A DNA stretch of 64,000 nt, taken from the NCBI GenBank assembly GCA_024641095.1, contig JAHEDR010000001.1:508387-572386 (forward strand), written 5' to 3'. Shown here one piece after another: positions 21,096 to 32,276 of this stretch (position 1 is the stretch's first letter; every line of letters starts with the position of its first letter). Below the pieces are notes generated by a model, which searched no databases, was not told where the DNA came from, and was given only the letters and a program-made list of their open reading frames with translations. Made by a program: the position numbers and the translations under genes. The DNA is from Rhodoluna sp. (lineage in GTDB: Bacteria; Actinomycetota; Actinomycetes; Actinomycetales; Microbacteriaceae).

Positions 21096-22001
21096 ATGCC
21101 AATTGCGCTTGACACTAACGACAAGTTCCAGGAATACGCCAATCCTGCCGTGCTGGTATCAACAGATTGGCTCGAGAACAACCTAGAGACTCCGGGCCTC
21201 GTTGTAGTTGAATCAGACGAAGACGTACTTCTTTATCAGACCGGTCACATTCCAGGTGCGGTGAAAATTGACTGGCACACCGATCTAAACGATCCAGTAA
21301 CCCGCGATTACGTATCTGATGAGGCGTTTGCCCACCTTTTGGGCTCAAAGGGCATCAGCAGAGATACGACCGTTGTGATTTATGGCGACAAGTCAAACTG
21401 GTGGGCATCATATGCTCTTTGGGTGTTCAAGCTTTTTGGTCACGAAGATGTTCGCCTTCTAGACGGTGGGCGTGACAAGTGGATTGTTGAGGGTCGCACA
21501 CTTACCAAAGACGAGCCAGCCATCACACCTGCAGAATATCCAGTTGTTGAACGTGACGACAAGACACTGCGAGCATTCCGTGACGATGTCTTAGCTCACT
21601 TTGGAAACCCTTTAATTGACGTTCGCTCCCCAGAGGAGTACTCGGGTGAACGTACTCACATGCCGGCATACCCGGACGAAGGTGCGCTACGCGGCGGCCA
21701 CATCCCTAGTGCAGCATCGGTGCCGTGGGCAAAAGCGGCTGGTGAAAATGGAGTTTTTAAATCTCGCGCTGAACTAGAGGAAATTTACCTTAACGGTGCC
21801 GGCCTCAAAAAGGGTGATGATGTTATTGCCTATTGCCGAATTGGTGAACGCTCAAGCCACACCTGGTTTGTATTGAACTACCTTCTTGGGTTCGAAAACG
21901 TTCGCAATTATGACGGCTCGTGGACCGAGTGGGGCAGCCTAGTTGGTGTGCCAATCGTTAAGGGAACCGAGCCCGGAGTTGCGCCGGCTCCAAAGCGCTA
22001 A
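21096..22001 (+). CDS. Sulfurtransferase (two rhodanese domains)
   Basis: [19 protein letters not shown]; active-site loop [12 protein letters not shown]. Confidence 0.93.
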   Translation: MPIALDTNDKFQEYANPAVLVSTDWLENNLETPGLVVVESDEDVLLYQTGHIPGAVKIDWHTDLNDPVTRDYVSDEAFAHLLGSKGISRDTTVVIYGDKSNWWASYALWVFKLFGHEDVRLLDGGRDKWIVEGRTLTKDEPAITPAEYPVVERDDKTLRAFRDDVLAHFGNPLIDVRSPEEYSGERTHMPAYPDEGALRGGHIPSAASVPWAKAAGENGVFKSRAELEEIYLNGAGLKKGDDVIAYCRIGERSSHTWFVLNYLLGFENVRNYDGSWTEWGSLVGVPIVKGTEPGVAPAPKR

Positions 22002-22420
22002 TGCCAAAAGAGACAGCCAAATCGCTAGCCGAGGATTTTCAATCTCTTGGAATTAACGATCGACTCAATCTACTACTTGAGTTCAGCGAAAACTTGCCTG
22101 CGCTTCCTGAGCGCTACGCGGATCACCCAGATCTGTTGGAGCGCGTTGAAGAGTGCCAATCCCCCATTTTTCTTTTCGTTGAAGTCATCGACGGCATCGT
22201 GCACCTATTTTTCACTGCTCCTGCAGAAGCCCCAACCACCCGAGGATTCGCAAGCATTCTTCATTCGGTAATCGATGGACTGACCGTGGCAGAAGCATTG
22301 GCCGTTGACGATGACTTTCCATCAAAGATAGGCCTCGCCGAGGCGGTGTCACCGCTTCGTATGCGCGGGATGCGCGGGATGCTTGCAAGAATTAAGCGTC
22401 AGGTAAACGAGAAGCAGTAA
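22001..22420 (+). CDS. SufE family protein
   Basis: ERVEECQSPIFLFVEV; overlaps sulfurtransferase stop. Confidence 0.88.
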   Translation: MPKETAKSLAEDFQSLGINDRLNLLLEFSENLPALPERYADHPDLLERVEECQSPIFLFVEVIDGIVHLFFTAPAEAPTTRGFASILHSVIDGLTVAEALAVDDDFPSKIGLAEAVSPLRMRGMRGMLARIKRQVNEKQ

Positions 22421-23044
22421 TTGGATAACCTTCAAATTGAATCAGGGCAAGAGCTCAACGCAATACTTGCTAGAGTTCAAGACTGGACTGGCTGGCTTGC
22501 AACCTTCGTAATAAACGAAGAAGGCCAATCAGTAGGCACCGATGGAACTTCCGCATCTCTAAGTAACCCAACAGATCTTGCCTTGCTAATTTCACTTCGA
22601 ACCAAGGCCGACGTGATTGTGACAACCGGCGCCACTGCGCGCGCTGAAAAGTACAAGGCCTCGAGGTTGGCACCAATTGCGTTTCTAACCAGAAACCCCG
22701 ATTCTCTTTTGGCCCTGCCGGCTTTCACCCAACCTGGCCCAAATAAGAACATTCTTCTCACCCCTAAATCAGAAACATTGGCCTTTTTAGATTCCCAATC
22801 TCAGCTTCGCGATCTCGGCTTCAAATCGTTCCTTTTTGAAGGTGGTCGCAACTCACTCAACGATCTTCTTGAACAGACCGGTGAAATTGAACTCGTACTG
22901 AACATCGCTAACACTCAAAATCCAATGGAAGTGGATTCACGAATTGGACTAAAAAAACTCTTCGCCAAAGACCACAAAGCCCAGTTATTAGATGACTTCG
23001 TTGCTGGCGATAACCGCGTGACTCACTGGCGGATTACCCGCTAG
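22421..23044 (+). CDS. RibD C-terminal / dihydrofolate reductase-like protein
   Basis: Weak RibD_C pattern (VIVTTGATARAEKY..., FEGGRNSLNDLL); TTG start. Confidence 0.6.
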   Translation: MDNLQIESGQELNAILARVQDWTGWLATFVINEEGQSVGTDGTSASLSNPTDLALLISLRTKADVIVTTGATARAEKYKASRLAPIAFLTRNPDSLLALPAFTQPGPNKNILLTPKSETLAFLDSQSQLRDLGFKSFLFEGGRNSLNDLLEQTGEIELVLNIANTQNPMEVDSRIGLKKLFAKDHKAQLLDDFVAGDNRVTHWRITR

Positions 23045-23095
23045 GGGCGGCGTGGCTACATAACGCTAAGCAAGGCAGCCTTTAGCCTTATCCAG

Positions 23096-23680
23096 ATGAT
23101 TGATTTCGAAGTTCCTGAAGGCGCTCCAGCCGAGTTTCTATTGGCCATGGAGTCACTGCGCACCGCCGCGGTGAGAGAAGAACTCGTAATTGAACAAATT
23201 GCCGCGCCAGGCAAGCTAGCCAAATTTGAAGTGGCCTTCTCTGCAAACGTAGATGCCACAGCCACCGACGTGGCCTCAGATCTAGGAACCGGCAGATTTG
23301 TACTGCTCTGGGACCAAGATGAACCTGAGCCATGGCACTCACGATTCAGAGTCATCACCTTTGCCAAGTCTCCCCTCGAGACAAATATCGGTGCTGATGA
23401 ATTGATTTCAGATGTTGCCTGGGCATGGCTTACCGAGGCCTTGCAAAACCGCCACGCCGACTACATTGCCGAGGCTGGCACAGCAACGCGCATCATTTCG
23501 TCTGGCTATGGGGCGCTTAGCAACCAGAGCGACCACGCTGAATTAGAGATTCGAGCGTCTTGGTCACCAATTAATACAAATGCCGCTGCTCACCTTGAAG
23601 CATGGCAAGACCTAGTTTGCATTATGTCTGGATTCCCAAACCTGCCAACTGGTGTAACCAGCCTTGGCATCGCTCGATGA
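23096..23680 (+). CDS. DUF3000 family protein
   Basis: FVLLWDQDEPEPWHSRFRVITFAKSPLETNIGADE; next to RNase D gene as in other actinobacteria. Confidence 0.8.
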   Translation: MIDFEVPEGAPAEFLLAMESLRTAAVREELVIEQIAAPGKLAKFEVAFSANVDATATDVASDLGTGRFVLLWDQDEPEPWHSRFRVITFAKSPLETNIGADELISDVAWAWLTEALQNRHADYIAEAGTATRIISSGYGALSNQSDHAELEIRASWSPINTNAAAHLEAWQDLVCIMSGFPNLPTGVTSLGIAR

Positions 23681-24942
23681 CCACCGATGATCAAGTAGAG
23701 CTTCCACTTCTTGCGAAGCCGCGAGTGTCTCAAGTTGTACTTGTAGAAACCTACGATCAACTGACTTCAGCCGTTAGAACGCTTGCCGCCTGCCATGGCC
23801 CCTTTGCCTTAGATGCCGAACGAGCTTCAGGTTTTAAATACAGTCAGCGCGCATATCTCATTCAGGTTCACAGGTTAGGCTCACCTATTTATCTGATTGA
23901 TCCGATTTCGGTGCAGGAACCTCAAGGACCTGAAGCGTTCAAAGAACTTGCGGAACTACTATCCAGCGATGAATGGATTTTGCATGCAGCCAGCCAAGAT
24001 ATTCCTTGCCTAAGGGAACTCGGCATAAGGCCAAAAAAACTTTTTGACACCGAACTTGGCTCAAGGATTGCCGGTCTACCTCGAGTTGGCTTGGGCGCGG
24101 TTACAGAGCACTTTCTGAAAATCAAACTTGCCAAGGAACATTCAGCAGTTGATTGGAGCATCAGGCCTCTGCACGCCGATTGGCTCAACTATGCAGCTCT
24201 TGATGTTGACGTTTTGCATGATCTTCGTGCCGGCGTCTCTGAACTGCTTGAGCAACAAGGAAAATCCGAATGGGCAGCGCAAGAATTTGCAAATGTTGCA
24301 GCGATGCAGCCTAAAGAACCAAAGACTGACCGCTGGCGCGGGATGACCGGCATGCATGAGATCAAAGACGCACGATCGCTGGCTATTGCTAGAGAAGTGT
24401 GGGGCGCTCGAGAAGCCCTTGCCGAGAAGTTAGATGTTTCACCGGGCAGATTAATTCCAGACAGCTCCATAGTCACTCTTGCAGCAAACCCGGTGAAGTC
24501 CAGGCCAGAGCTTGCTTCTTCAAAATCATTCAGTGGCCGAGCATCTAGATCTTATTTAGACACTTGGTGGGCAGCCTTGAGCGAGGGTCTGAATACCAGA
24601 AACCTGCCTCCAACAAGACTTCCGCAAACTGGAATCCCTAACCACAGAACCTGGTCAAATAGATTCCCTGAAGCCGACTTGCGCCTTAAAGCCACTAAGC
24701 CAGTGATGGCAAAAATTTCTGAACAACTTCAAATTCCTTTGGAAAATATTGTGACTCCGGACTTCTTGAGGCAGCTTTGTTTTGAGCCACCGGTTGAAAT
24801 TTCTAAGGAATCGGTTTCAGAATTCCTAAAGAGCCTTGGTGCCCGTGATTGGCAGTTGGAGATAGTTAGCGAACCACTTGCAGTAGCAATTGCAAACCCA
24901 GCTGAAACAATTGCCGCGAATGAGCCTAAAGAGGTTTCTTAA
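23677..24942 (+). CDS. Ribonuclease D-like with HRDC domain
   Basis: FALDAERASGFKYSQRAYLIQVH, HAASQDIPCL; start trimmed to MTTDDQVELP. Confidence 0.9.
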   Translation: MTTDDQVELPLLAKPRVSQVVLVETYDQLTSAVRTLAACHGPFALDAERASGFKYSQRAYLIQVHRLGSPIYLIDPISVQEPQGPEAFKELAELLSSDEWILHAASQDIPCLRELGIRPKKLFDTELGSRIAGLPRVGLGAVTEHFLKIKLAKEHSAVDWSIRPLHADWLNYAALDVDVLHDLRAGVSELLEQQGKSEWAAQEFANVAAMQPKEPKTDRWRGMTGMHEIKDARSLAIAREVWGAREALAEKLDVSPGRLIPDSSIVTLAANPVKSRPELASSKSFSGRASRSYLDTWWAALSEGLNTRNLPPTRLPQTGIPNHRTWSNRFPEADLRLKATKPVMAKISEQLQIPLENIVTPDFLRQLCFEPPVEISKESVSEFLKSLGARDWQLEIVSEPLAVAIANPAETIAANEPKEVS

Positions 24943-26854
24943 CCTCGTCCATTTCAGCCAGTGGTTTGGCGTGTGGAATTCTGGAGCCAACAACCTGAGC
25001 CACAATGTCCCTGGAAATTGATTGAGCGGTTAGACCCACTCGTTCCATAATTTGGTTGCGGGTAGCGTGCTCAAGAAATTCATCTGGAAGCCCAACTTCG
25101 GTAAGCGCTGTATCAACCTGAGCTGCACGCATGTCTTGACGAACGCGGGTACCAATGCCACCAACCTTGATGCCGTCTTCGATTGTGACCACAAGTCTGT
25201 GCTGAGCAGCCATTTCAATTACCGACTTTGCAACCGGAACCACCCAGCGAGGATCAATCACAGTGGCGCCTATGCCCTGTGCTGCAAGAAGTTCTGCAAC
25301 GTTCAAGCCTACGGTTGCCATTGAACCAACGCACAGAATCAAAACGTCTTTACTCGGCGCCTCACTAAGTACGTCCACTCCATCGGCAGTGCGCTTGATG
25401 GCCTTGATAGCAGTCCCAACACTCCCCTTAGAGAAACGCAAAACCGTAGGAGCATCGTGAACTGCAACGGCCTCGTTTAGCTCTTCACGCAAGGTGTCTG
25501 CATCTCGAGGCGCAGCGATTTGAATTCCTGGCACAACCTGCAACACCGATAGGTCCCACATGCCGTGGTGGCTCGCTCCATCGGGACCGGTGACGCCTGC
25601 GCGATCAAGTACAAAAGTCACCCCAGCCTTGTGCAGAGCTACATCCATTAGCACTTGGTCAAAAGCACGGTTCATAAAGGTTGCATAGACGGCGACAACC
25701 GGGTGCAAACCACCAAATGCCATTCCGGCAGCCGATGTCACCGCGTGCTGCTCGGCGATACCCACGTCAAAAACTCGGTCAGGAAATTCCTTGGCAAATT
25801 TATCTAGCCCCACCGGAATCAACATGGCACCGGTAATACCAACCACGTCATTTCTGGTCTTTGCAATCTTGAGAATCTCATCTCCGAAAGCGGCGGTCCA
25901 AGTCTGAGCGGTTGACTCGTCTAGTGACTCGCCAGTCTTTGGATCTATTTGACCTACCGCGTGGAATTGATCGTCTTCATTTAGCATTGCTGGGTCAAAA
26001 CCATGGCCCTTTTGAGTAATAGCGTGAACGATAACGGGACTGCCGTATTTCTTTGCTTGACGAAGCGCCTGTTCCATTGCCGCCAAGTCGTGACCGTCGA
26101 CTGGACCAATGTATTTGATGTCTAGGTTCGGAAACATTCCCTGAGGTGCAAATGTTGAGAGCAAACCCTTCCCCGCACCACGAGCAGCGGAGTAAAACAA
26201 ACGACCTAACAAGCCCATCTTGTAAAAGACTTTTTTGCTCAACTTATAAAGACGGCGATAATTCTTTGCGGTGCGAACATCGTTTAGGTAGCGCGCGAGA
26301 CCACCGATAGTTGGTGCGTAGCTGCGGCCATTGTCGTTGACCACAATCACTAATTTGCGATCGTTGTCGTCAGAGATATTGTTTAGTGCCTCCCAGGCCA
26401 TGCCGCCAGTAAGTGCACCATCACCAATAACCGCAACTACGTAGCGGTCTTTCTGGCCGGTTAACTTAAACGCTTTTGCAATGCCGTCGGCCCAAGAAAG
26501 TGAAGAAGAAGCGTGCGAACTCTCGACAATGTCGTGAACAGATTCCGAACGTTGCGGGTAACCAGCTAGACCGTCTTTTTGCCTAAGGGAACTTAGGTCA
26601 GACCTACCGGTGAGCATTTTGTGAACGTAGGACTGGTGTCCGGTATCAAAAATTACAGCGTCTGTGGGTGAATCAAAAACGCGGTGAATTGCAACTGTGG
26701 TTTCGACAACTCCAAGGTTTGGACCAAGGTGCCCGCCAGTTTTAGCTACCGACGTAACCAACGATGCACGAATCTCATCGCATAGTTGCTTTAACTGAAG
26801 AGGGCTCAGCGAATCTAGGTCTCTAGGACCTTTGATATCGCCGAGCACACTCAT
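24926..26854 (-). CDS. dxs: 1-deoxy-D-xylulose-5-phosphate synthase
   Basis: GGHLGPNLGVVE, GDGALTGGMAWEALN, DRAGVTGPDGASHHGMWD. Confidence 0.97.
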   Translation of the reverse strand: MSVLGDIKGPRDLDSLSPLQLKQLCDEIRASLVTSVAKTGGHLGPNLGVVETTVAIHRVFDSPTDAVIFDTGHQSYVHKMLTGRSDLSSLRQKDGLAGYPQRSESVHDIVESSHASSSLSWADGIAKAFKLTGQKDRYVVAVIGDGALTGGMAWEALNNISDDNDRKLVIVVNDNGRSYAPTIGGLARYLNDVRTAKNYRRLYKLSKKVFYKMGLLGRLFYSAARGAGKGLLSTFAPQGMFPNLDIKYIGPVDGHDLAAMEQALRQAKKYGSPVIVHAITQKGHGFDPAMLNEDDQFHAVGQIDPKTGESLDESTAQTWTAAFGDEILKIAKTRNDVVGITGAMLIPVGLDKFAKEFPDRVFDVGIAEQHAVTSAAGMAFGGLHPVVAVYATFMNRAFDQVLMDVALHKAGVTFVLDRAGVTGPDGASHHGMWDLSVLQVVPGIQIAAPRDADTLREELNEAVAVHDAPTVLRFSKGSVGTAIKAIKRTADGVDVLSEAPSKDVLILCVGSMATVGLNVAELLAAQGIGATVIDPRWVVPVAKSVIEMAAQHRLVVTIEDGIKVGGIGTRVRQDMRAAQVDTALTEVGLPDEFLEHATRNQIMERVGLTAQSISRDIVAQVVGSRIPHAKPLAEMDEVKKPL

Positions 26855-26891
26855 TACAGTTTCAACTCTCAGCCCTATTGGGCTATTCCCT

Positions 26892-29570
26892 TTAGGCTAC
26901 GAGGCTACGCAGCACGTACTGAAGAATGCCGCCGTTGCGGTAGTAATCGGCTTCTCCAGGAGTGTCAATTCTGACAACCGCGTCAAACTCAACTGTCGCT
27001 TTGCCGGCGGCTGAGTGAGCCGATGGCTTGGCAACCACACGAACAGTCTTTGGAGTGTTGCCAGAGTTCAGTTCTTCGATTCCGGTGATCTCAAATTCTT
27101 CGGTGCCGTCTAGGCCCAATGAATCCGCGTTCTTTCCAGCCGGGAACTGTAGCGGCAAAACACCCATACCAATTAGGTTGCTGCGGTGAATGCGCTCGAA
27201 GCTCTCGGTGATTACAGCGCGAACACCTAGCAAGCTGGTGCCTTTTGCTGCCCAGTCACGTGATGAACCAGAACCGTATTCTTTACCACCAAGAATTACC
27301 AGCGGAGTGCCCTCTGCCTGGTAGTTGCTAGAAGCGTCATAGATGAAAGCCTGTGGACCATCAACCTTTGTGAAGTCGCGAGTGTAGCCACCCTCAACAT
27401 CGTTCAATAGCTGGTTGCGCAAACGGATATTCGCGAAGGTTCCACGAATCATTACTTCGTGGTTTCCGCGACGGGAACCGTAGCTGTTGAAGTCAACACG
27501 TGAGATACCGTGCTCGGTTAGGTACTGACCGGCAGGTGAATCAACCTTGATTGAACCAGCTGGGCTGATGTGGTCGGTAGTTACCGAGTCACCAAGCTTG
27601 GCTAGAACACGAGCCGACTTAATGTCCTTCACAGCATCAGGCTGCTTCTTCATGCCATCGAAGTAAGGCGGTTTGCGAACGTAGGTTGACTTTGGATCCC
27701 ACTCAAACACTGCACCCTTAGGAGTTGGAAGTGACTTCCATCGGTCGTCACCTTCAAACACGCCAGCGTACTGAGTCTTGAACATGTCTGAATTGATTGA
27801 CTCGTCGATAGTCTTCTGAACCTCTTCAGCTGTAGGCCAGATGTCCTTTAGGAATACTGGCTGACCGTCTGAACCTTCACCAAGAGAATCGCTCTCGAAG
27901 TCAAAGTCCATGGTTCCAGCAAGTGCGTAAGCAATAACTAGCGGTGGTGAAGCGAGGTAATTCATCTTCACGTCTGGGCTAATACGACCTTCGAAGTTAC
28001 GGTTTCCAGAAAGAACCGCGGTAACTGCAAGGTCGTTGTCGTTGATTGCCTGTGAGATTTCATCTGACAGTGGACCCGAGTTTCCGATACAGGTTGCACA
28101 ACCATAACCAACCAAGTTAAAGCCAAGTGCGTCAAGATCCTTGGTTAGACCGGCCTTGTTGTAATACTCGGTTACAACCTTTGAACCAGGAGCCAGTGAA
28201 GTCTTTACCCAAGGCTTGGCCTTCAAACCCTTGGCAACAGCTTTGCGAGCCACCAATCCGGCAGCAAGCATCACAGATGGGTTTGAAGTGTTGGTGCAAG
28301 AAGTGATTGAAGCAATTGCAACGTGACCGTTGTCTAGTGCAAATTCCTGTCCCTTAACTGCAGTTGGCTTTGATGCCTGTGCTGAGTAAGTAGGAAGCAC
28401 CGCTTCAAAAGATTCTTTAGCCTTGCTCAACACAATGCGGTCCTGCGGACGCTTTGGACCTGCAATAGAAGGAACAACAGTCGAAAGATCAAGTTCAAGA
28501 TATTCGCTGAAACGTGGCTCAATGCTTGGGTCGTGCCAAAGCCCCTGTGCCTTTGCATAGGCCTCAACTAGATCAATCTGCTCTTGCGAGCGACCGGTCA
28601 CGCGCAAGTAATCAAGAGTCACGTCATCGATTGGGAACATTGCCGCAGTTGAACCAAATTCAGGGCTCATGTTTCCGATGGTTGCACGGTTTGCAAGTGG
28701 AACAGAAGTCACACCAGCCCCATAGAACTCAACGAACTTTCCAACAACACCGTGCTTGCGTAGCATCTCGGTGATTGTAAGTACTACGTCTGTAGCGGTA
28801 ACACCGGTTGAAATCTGACCGGTCAGTTTGAAACCAACAACCTTTGGAATCAGCATTGAAACCGGCTGGCCTAGCATCGCTGCCTCGGCCTCGATTCCTC
28901 CAACACCCCAACCAAGTACACCCAAACCATTAACCATGGTGGTGTGTGAATCGGTACCTACACAGCTATCTGGGTAAGCCTGCAGTTCACCATTTACTTC
29001 ACGCGCCATTACCGTGCGTGCAAGATATTCGATGTTTACCTGGTGCACGATACCGGTGCCTGGTGGAACCACCTTGAAGTCGTCGAATGCTGTCTGGCCC
29101 CAACGAAGGAACTGGTAGCGCTCACCGTTGCGGTTGTACTCAAACTCAACGTTGCGTTCGAACGCATCTGCAGAACCTGCAACGTCAATCTGAACAGAGT
29201 GGTCAATTACCAATTCAGCAGGTGCAAGCGGGTTGATGCGCTTTGGGTCGCCGCCTAGTTCGGCAACAGCCTCGCGCATTGTTGCAAGGTCTACTACACA
29301 AGGAACACCGGTGAAGTCCTGCATGATTACTCGAGCTGGAGTGAACTGGATTTCTACATCAGGCTCGGCGGCTGGATCCCAGTTAACCAAAGCATTGATG
29401 TGCTCTGAAGTGATGTTGGCACCGTCTTCGGTGCGAAGAAGATTTTCAAGAAGAACCTTGAGGCTGTAAGGAAGAGTTTTGGACTCCACCGCGGTCAATT
29501 TGAAGATTCGATATTCCTTCGAACCAACTCTGAGTAGATCGGCAGAACCGAAGCTGTTCACTTTAGACAT
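26892..29570 (-). CDS. acnA: Aconitate hydratase A
   Basis: [35 protein letters not shown]. Confidence 0.97.
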   Translation of the reverse strand: MSKVNSFGSADLLRVGSKEYRIFKLTAVESKTLPYSLKVLLENLLRTEDGANITSEHINALVNWDPAAEPDVEIQFTPARVIMQDFTGVPCVVDLATMREAVAELGGDPKRINPLAPAELVIDHSVQIDVAGSADAFERNVEFEYNRNGERYQFLRWGQTAFDDFKVVPPGTGIVHQVNIEYLARTVMAREVNGELQAYPDSCVGTDSHTTMVNGLGVLGWGVGGIEAEAAMLGQPVSMLIPKVVGFKLTGQISTGVTATDVVLTITEMLRKHGVVGKFVEFYGAGVTSVPLANRATIGNMSPEFGSTAAMFPIDDVTLDYLRVTGRSQEQIDLVEAYAKAQGLWHDPSIEPRFSEYLELDLSTVVPSIAGPKRPQDRIVLSKAKESFEAVLPTYSAQASKPTAVKGQEFALDNGHVAIASITSCTNTSNPSVMLAAGLVARKAVAKGLKAKPWVKTSLAPGSKVVTEYYNKAGLTKDLDALGFNLVGYGCATCIGNSGPLSDEISQAINDNDLAVTAVLSGNRNFEGRISPDVKMNYLASPPLVIAYALAGTMDFDFESDSLGEGSDGQPVFLKDIWPTAEEVQKTIDESINSDMFKTQYAGVFEGDDRWKSLPTPKGAVFEWDPKSTYVRKPPYFDGMKKQPDAVKDIKSARVLAKLGDSVTTDHISPAGSIKVDSPAGQYLTEHGISRVDFNSYGSRRGNHEVMIRGTFANIRLRNQLLNDVEGGYTRDFTKVDGPQAFIYDASSNYQAEGTPLVILGGKEYGSGSSRDWAAKGTSLLGVRAVITESFERIHRSNLIGMGVLPLQFPAGKNADSLGLDGTEEFEITGIEELNSGNTPKTVRVVAKPSAHSAAGKATVEFDAVVRIDTPGEADYYRNGGILQYVLRSLVA

Positions 29571-29612
29571 CTATGTCTTTCCTTACTTTGAGGTTTCATT
29601 ACCAAAATACCA

Positions 29613-30281
29613 CTAACGACGGGCCGCGATGACTCCCCGCACCAGCAACCAGGTGAACCAAATGCAGATTGCATAAAGAGGCACTCCCATCGTGATTCTG
29701 AAAATTCCAAGCAGCTCGGTGGCTCCGGCAAAATACAGCGGAACCTGCACCAAAAGACGCCCGGCAAATAGCAGCACCCAAACCAAGGTTGCCGCCTGAA
29801 AACGGCGCATTTGGGCCTTGTTTTTGCGCCAGGCAGTGGCTTCTCCAATTAGTGCGCCTACCAAAACACCGATAATCGGCCATCTCAAGGCGATAGAAAG
29901 CAGCAACACAGCCAAATAGACAGAGTTGGTTATGAAGCCCTGGATGAAGTAGTCGGCCGCCTGGCCTCCGTCACGCAACGGCAGAAATGCCGAAATAGCA
30001 ATACCTACAGCGCCGGCGATTGCTTGAGTCAATGGTTTTTTGCGGGCAATCTGAATGCCAAGGAAAACCGCGCTAACACTCACCGCACAGACCACAGCCA
30101 AAACCGTCTGCTTGAAGATGGATAGCAAGAGTACGAAGACCAGCGAAGGCAAAATGGCTTCAACGACTCCAAGCCAACCGCCCACAGCCCCAAGCACGGA
30201 CTGCCGAGAAATATTTAGCTGCCCATCGGAATCGTGCAAACCCAATCGGCGAGCTGCAGAGTCTTTTTTATTTGCGTCCAT
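29613..30281 (-). CDS. DUF3159 family membrane protein
   Basis: Multi-TM; position next to DUF3710/dut. Confidence 0.8.
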   Translation of the reverse strand: MDANKKDSAARRLGLHDSDGQLNISRQSVLGAVGGWLGVVEAILPSLVFVLLLSIFKQTVLAVVCAVSVSAVFLGIQIARKKPLTQAIAGAVGIAISAFLPLRDGGQAADYFIQGFITNSVYLAVLLLSIALRWPIIGVLVGALIGEATAWRKNKAQMRRFQAATLVWVLLFAGRLLVQVPLYFAGATELLGIFRITMGVPLYAICIWFTWLLVRGVIAARR

Positions 30282-30284
30282 TAA

Positions 30285-30890
30285 TTAGATGTTTCGAGGC
30301 GGGGCAACGGTTCCACCAGGGATAGTCAAGGTCAGCAAATCTTTTGGCGGCAATGGGTCATCGCCACGCACAACGACCACAGATCTAAATAGGTCGTCGA
30401 TGTCTGCAGCTGCGCGAGGGTCATTTAGTGCTGCCCCGCCAATCACTCCACGCAAAAACCACTTAGGTCCGTCCACACCGATGAATCTTGCCAGGCGGTG
30501 ACCAGTGCGATTACCGGCCTCGTCATTCAAAGGCATCTTGGCGATTAGTTCAGGGCCAAGCGAACCAACGCGCTCCTCGGTCTCGCCACCCTGGGCCGCG
30601 ATGCTCTCGCGCATTTGACCGCGAATTTCGTGCCAAATGCCCTCGTTCTTTGGTGCGGCAAAGGCCTGAAGCTGCAGCGAAGACCCATTGAGATCCATGC
30701 TCACTGCAACGATTCGCTGTGTGGCTTCCTCAACCTCGAGGCGCATTTGCAGGTTCTCTCGAGTACCAACGCGTAGAGCACCAAAGTCAACGTAAGGCTT
30801 CACATCTTGAACCTCGGAGAGGTCAAATGGGCCACCGGTTCTGCGGTCAGCCGGAGCAGACTTGTCTGATGCGTAGGCGTTCTGATTCAT
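30285..30890 (-). CDS. DUF3710 family protein
   Basis: GPFDLSEV..PYVDFGAL, GPKWFLRGVIGG. Confidence 0.85.
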   Translation of the reverse strand: MNQNAYASDKSAPADRRTGGPFDLSEVQDVKPYVDFGALRVGTRENLQMRLEVEEATQRIVAVSMDLNGSSLQLQAFAAPKNEGIWHEIRGQMRESIAAQGGETEERVGSLGPELIAKMPLNDEAGNRTGHRLARFIGVDGPKWFLRGVIGGAALNDPRAAADIDDLFRSVVVVRGDDPLPPKDLLTLTIPGGTVAPPRNI

Positions 30891-31327
30891 TACTTCTTAC
30901 CTGTCGAGCCGTGGCCACTTTCGCCGCGGTCGCTATCGGGTAATTTCTCAACTTCAATGAAGTGAGCACGTTCTACTTGTTGAATTACTATTTGAGCAAT
31001 GCGGTCACCGGGTTCAACAGCAAAATCTTCATCGGAACTGTTGTATAGGTTCACCGCAATCTCGCCGCGATACCCAGCATCAACTGTTCCAGGAGTGTTC
31101 AAAACGGTAATGCCATGCTTGTGAGCCAAACCTGAGCGTGGGTGCACTAGGCCAACGTAGCCATCTGGCAGAGCGATTGAAACGCCAGTCGGCACAAGCA
31201 CGCGGCCCCTTGCCGGCACCACAGCGGCAACTCTGGAACGCAAGTCAGCTCCGGCATCGCCAGGCTGGGCATACGAAGGCATGAATCCTTCTTGGGCAAC
31301 AATCAAAACAGGCAAATTCTTATTCAC
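30890..31327 (-). CDS. dut: dUTP diphosphatase
   Basis: GDAGADLRS, HPRSGLAHKHGI, VDAGYRGEI, HGSTGKK; likely GTG start. Confidence 0.95.
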   Translation of the reverse strand: MNKNLPVLIVAQEGFMPSYAQPGDAGADLRSRVAAVVPARGRVLVPTGVSIALPDGYVGLVHPRSGLAHKHGITVLNTPGTVDAGYRGEIAVNLYNSSDEDFAVEPGDRIAQIVIQQVERAHFIEVEKLPDSDRGESGHGSTGKK

Positions 31328-31349
31328 GGTAAGAGCGTAATCTAAGAGC

Positions 31350-31811
31350 ATGAGTAATCAGGCAGAAACCCAGGTGCAGTACCGCGAAAGGGTCGCCCCA
31401 AAATGGACCAGCTTTTTGCCTCTGCTTCTGATTATGCCGACCTTTTGGCTGACTTTTGCACCCATAAACGCCCTTATTGGAGCCGTTATCGGATTGCTGG
31501 TCACTGCCACCGTAGCCACCCTGATGCTGGTCAATTCGCCGGTTATTGAGGTTTCCGACGGCTACCTGCAGGTTGGGCGTGCCAGGATGCCAATCAAATT
31601 GATTTCCGGGGTAATTGAAGTGCCAAAGGGCGAGGTTTTTGCAGAAAGAGGTCCAAAATTGGATGCCCGCGCCTATGTTCGCCTGCAGCCATCCGTATCG
31701 GGGTTGTTAAGGGTGCAAATCAAGGACAAGAACGATCCAACGCCGTACTGGCTGTTTTCTTCTAGAAACCCGAAATTACTGACCCTAAAGCTGAAAGAGG
31801 CTGGAAACTAG
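31350..31811 (+). CDS. DUF3093 family protein
   Basis: QYRERVAPKWTSFL, two TM, position opposite dut. Confidence 0.8.
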   Translation: MSNQAETQVQYRERVAPKWTSFLPLLLIMPTFWLTFAPINALIGAVIGLLVTATVATLMLVNSPVIEVSDGYLQVGRARMPIKLISGVIEVPKGEVFAERGPKLDARAYVRLQPSVSGLLRVQIKDKNDPTPYWLFSSRNPKLLTLKLKEAGN

Positions 31812-32095
31812 CCTTCACACTCAATACAAACTTTGCCGTACTTGCCCTTTTTGGCCGACAGAAGTGAGTGGTGTTTTACGATGAAGCACTCTGAACAGGT
31901 GAATTCGTCATCCTGAGGAGGCAAGACCATAACGTCTAGGTCCTCAGAGATCACATCAGGAATCGCAAAGCCCTCGCCGTGCTCTTCATCTACGTCAACG
32001 ACACCAGACAGTTTGTCTGGAATTCGCTCCTTGATAGCCTCGATCGACTCGGTATCGTCGTCGTTCTTTCTCGGTGCGTCGTAGTCGGTTGCCAT
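31808..32095 (-). CDS. DUF4193 family protein
   Basis: DEFTCSECFIVKHHSLLSAKKGKYGKVCIECEG. Confidence 0.9.
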   Translation of the reverse strand: MATDYDAPRKNDDDTESIEAIKERIPDKLSGVVDVDEEHGEGFAIPDVISEDLDVMVLPPQDDEFTCSECFIVKHHSLLSAKKGKYGKVCIECEG

Positions 32096-32276
32096 GTGGC
32101 TTCCTCTCGTTATAGACCCTGAACGTGCATAGTGTGCAACAGATATGCATCAATAGCAAACCAGCAACGCCGAGTATACGCAGAAATCTTTTCTAATGTG
32201 TCACGGCACACCTATTTACCTAAGCGGGTTTTGGATATTCCGATGGCAAACTTTGATGCAGAAGGAGGCGCGAAAC

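Noticed and set aside
32199-32212. TGTG-tcacgg-CACA palindrome upstream of sepH, and TGCATA-N12-TATGCA nearby
   Set aside because: Spacing does not fit the CRP-like TGTGA-N6-TCACA site; short arms could arise by chance.
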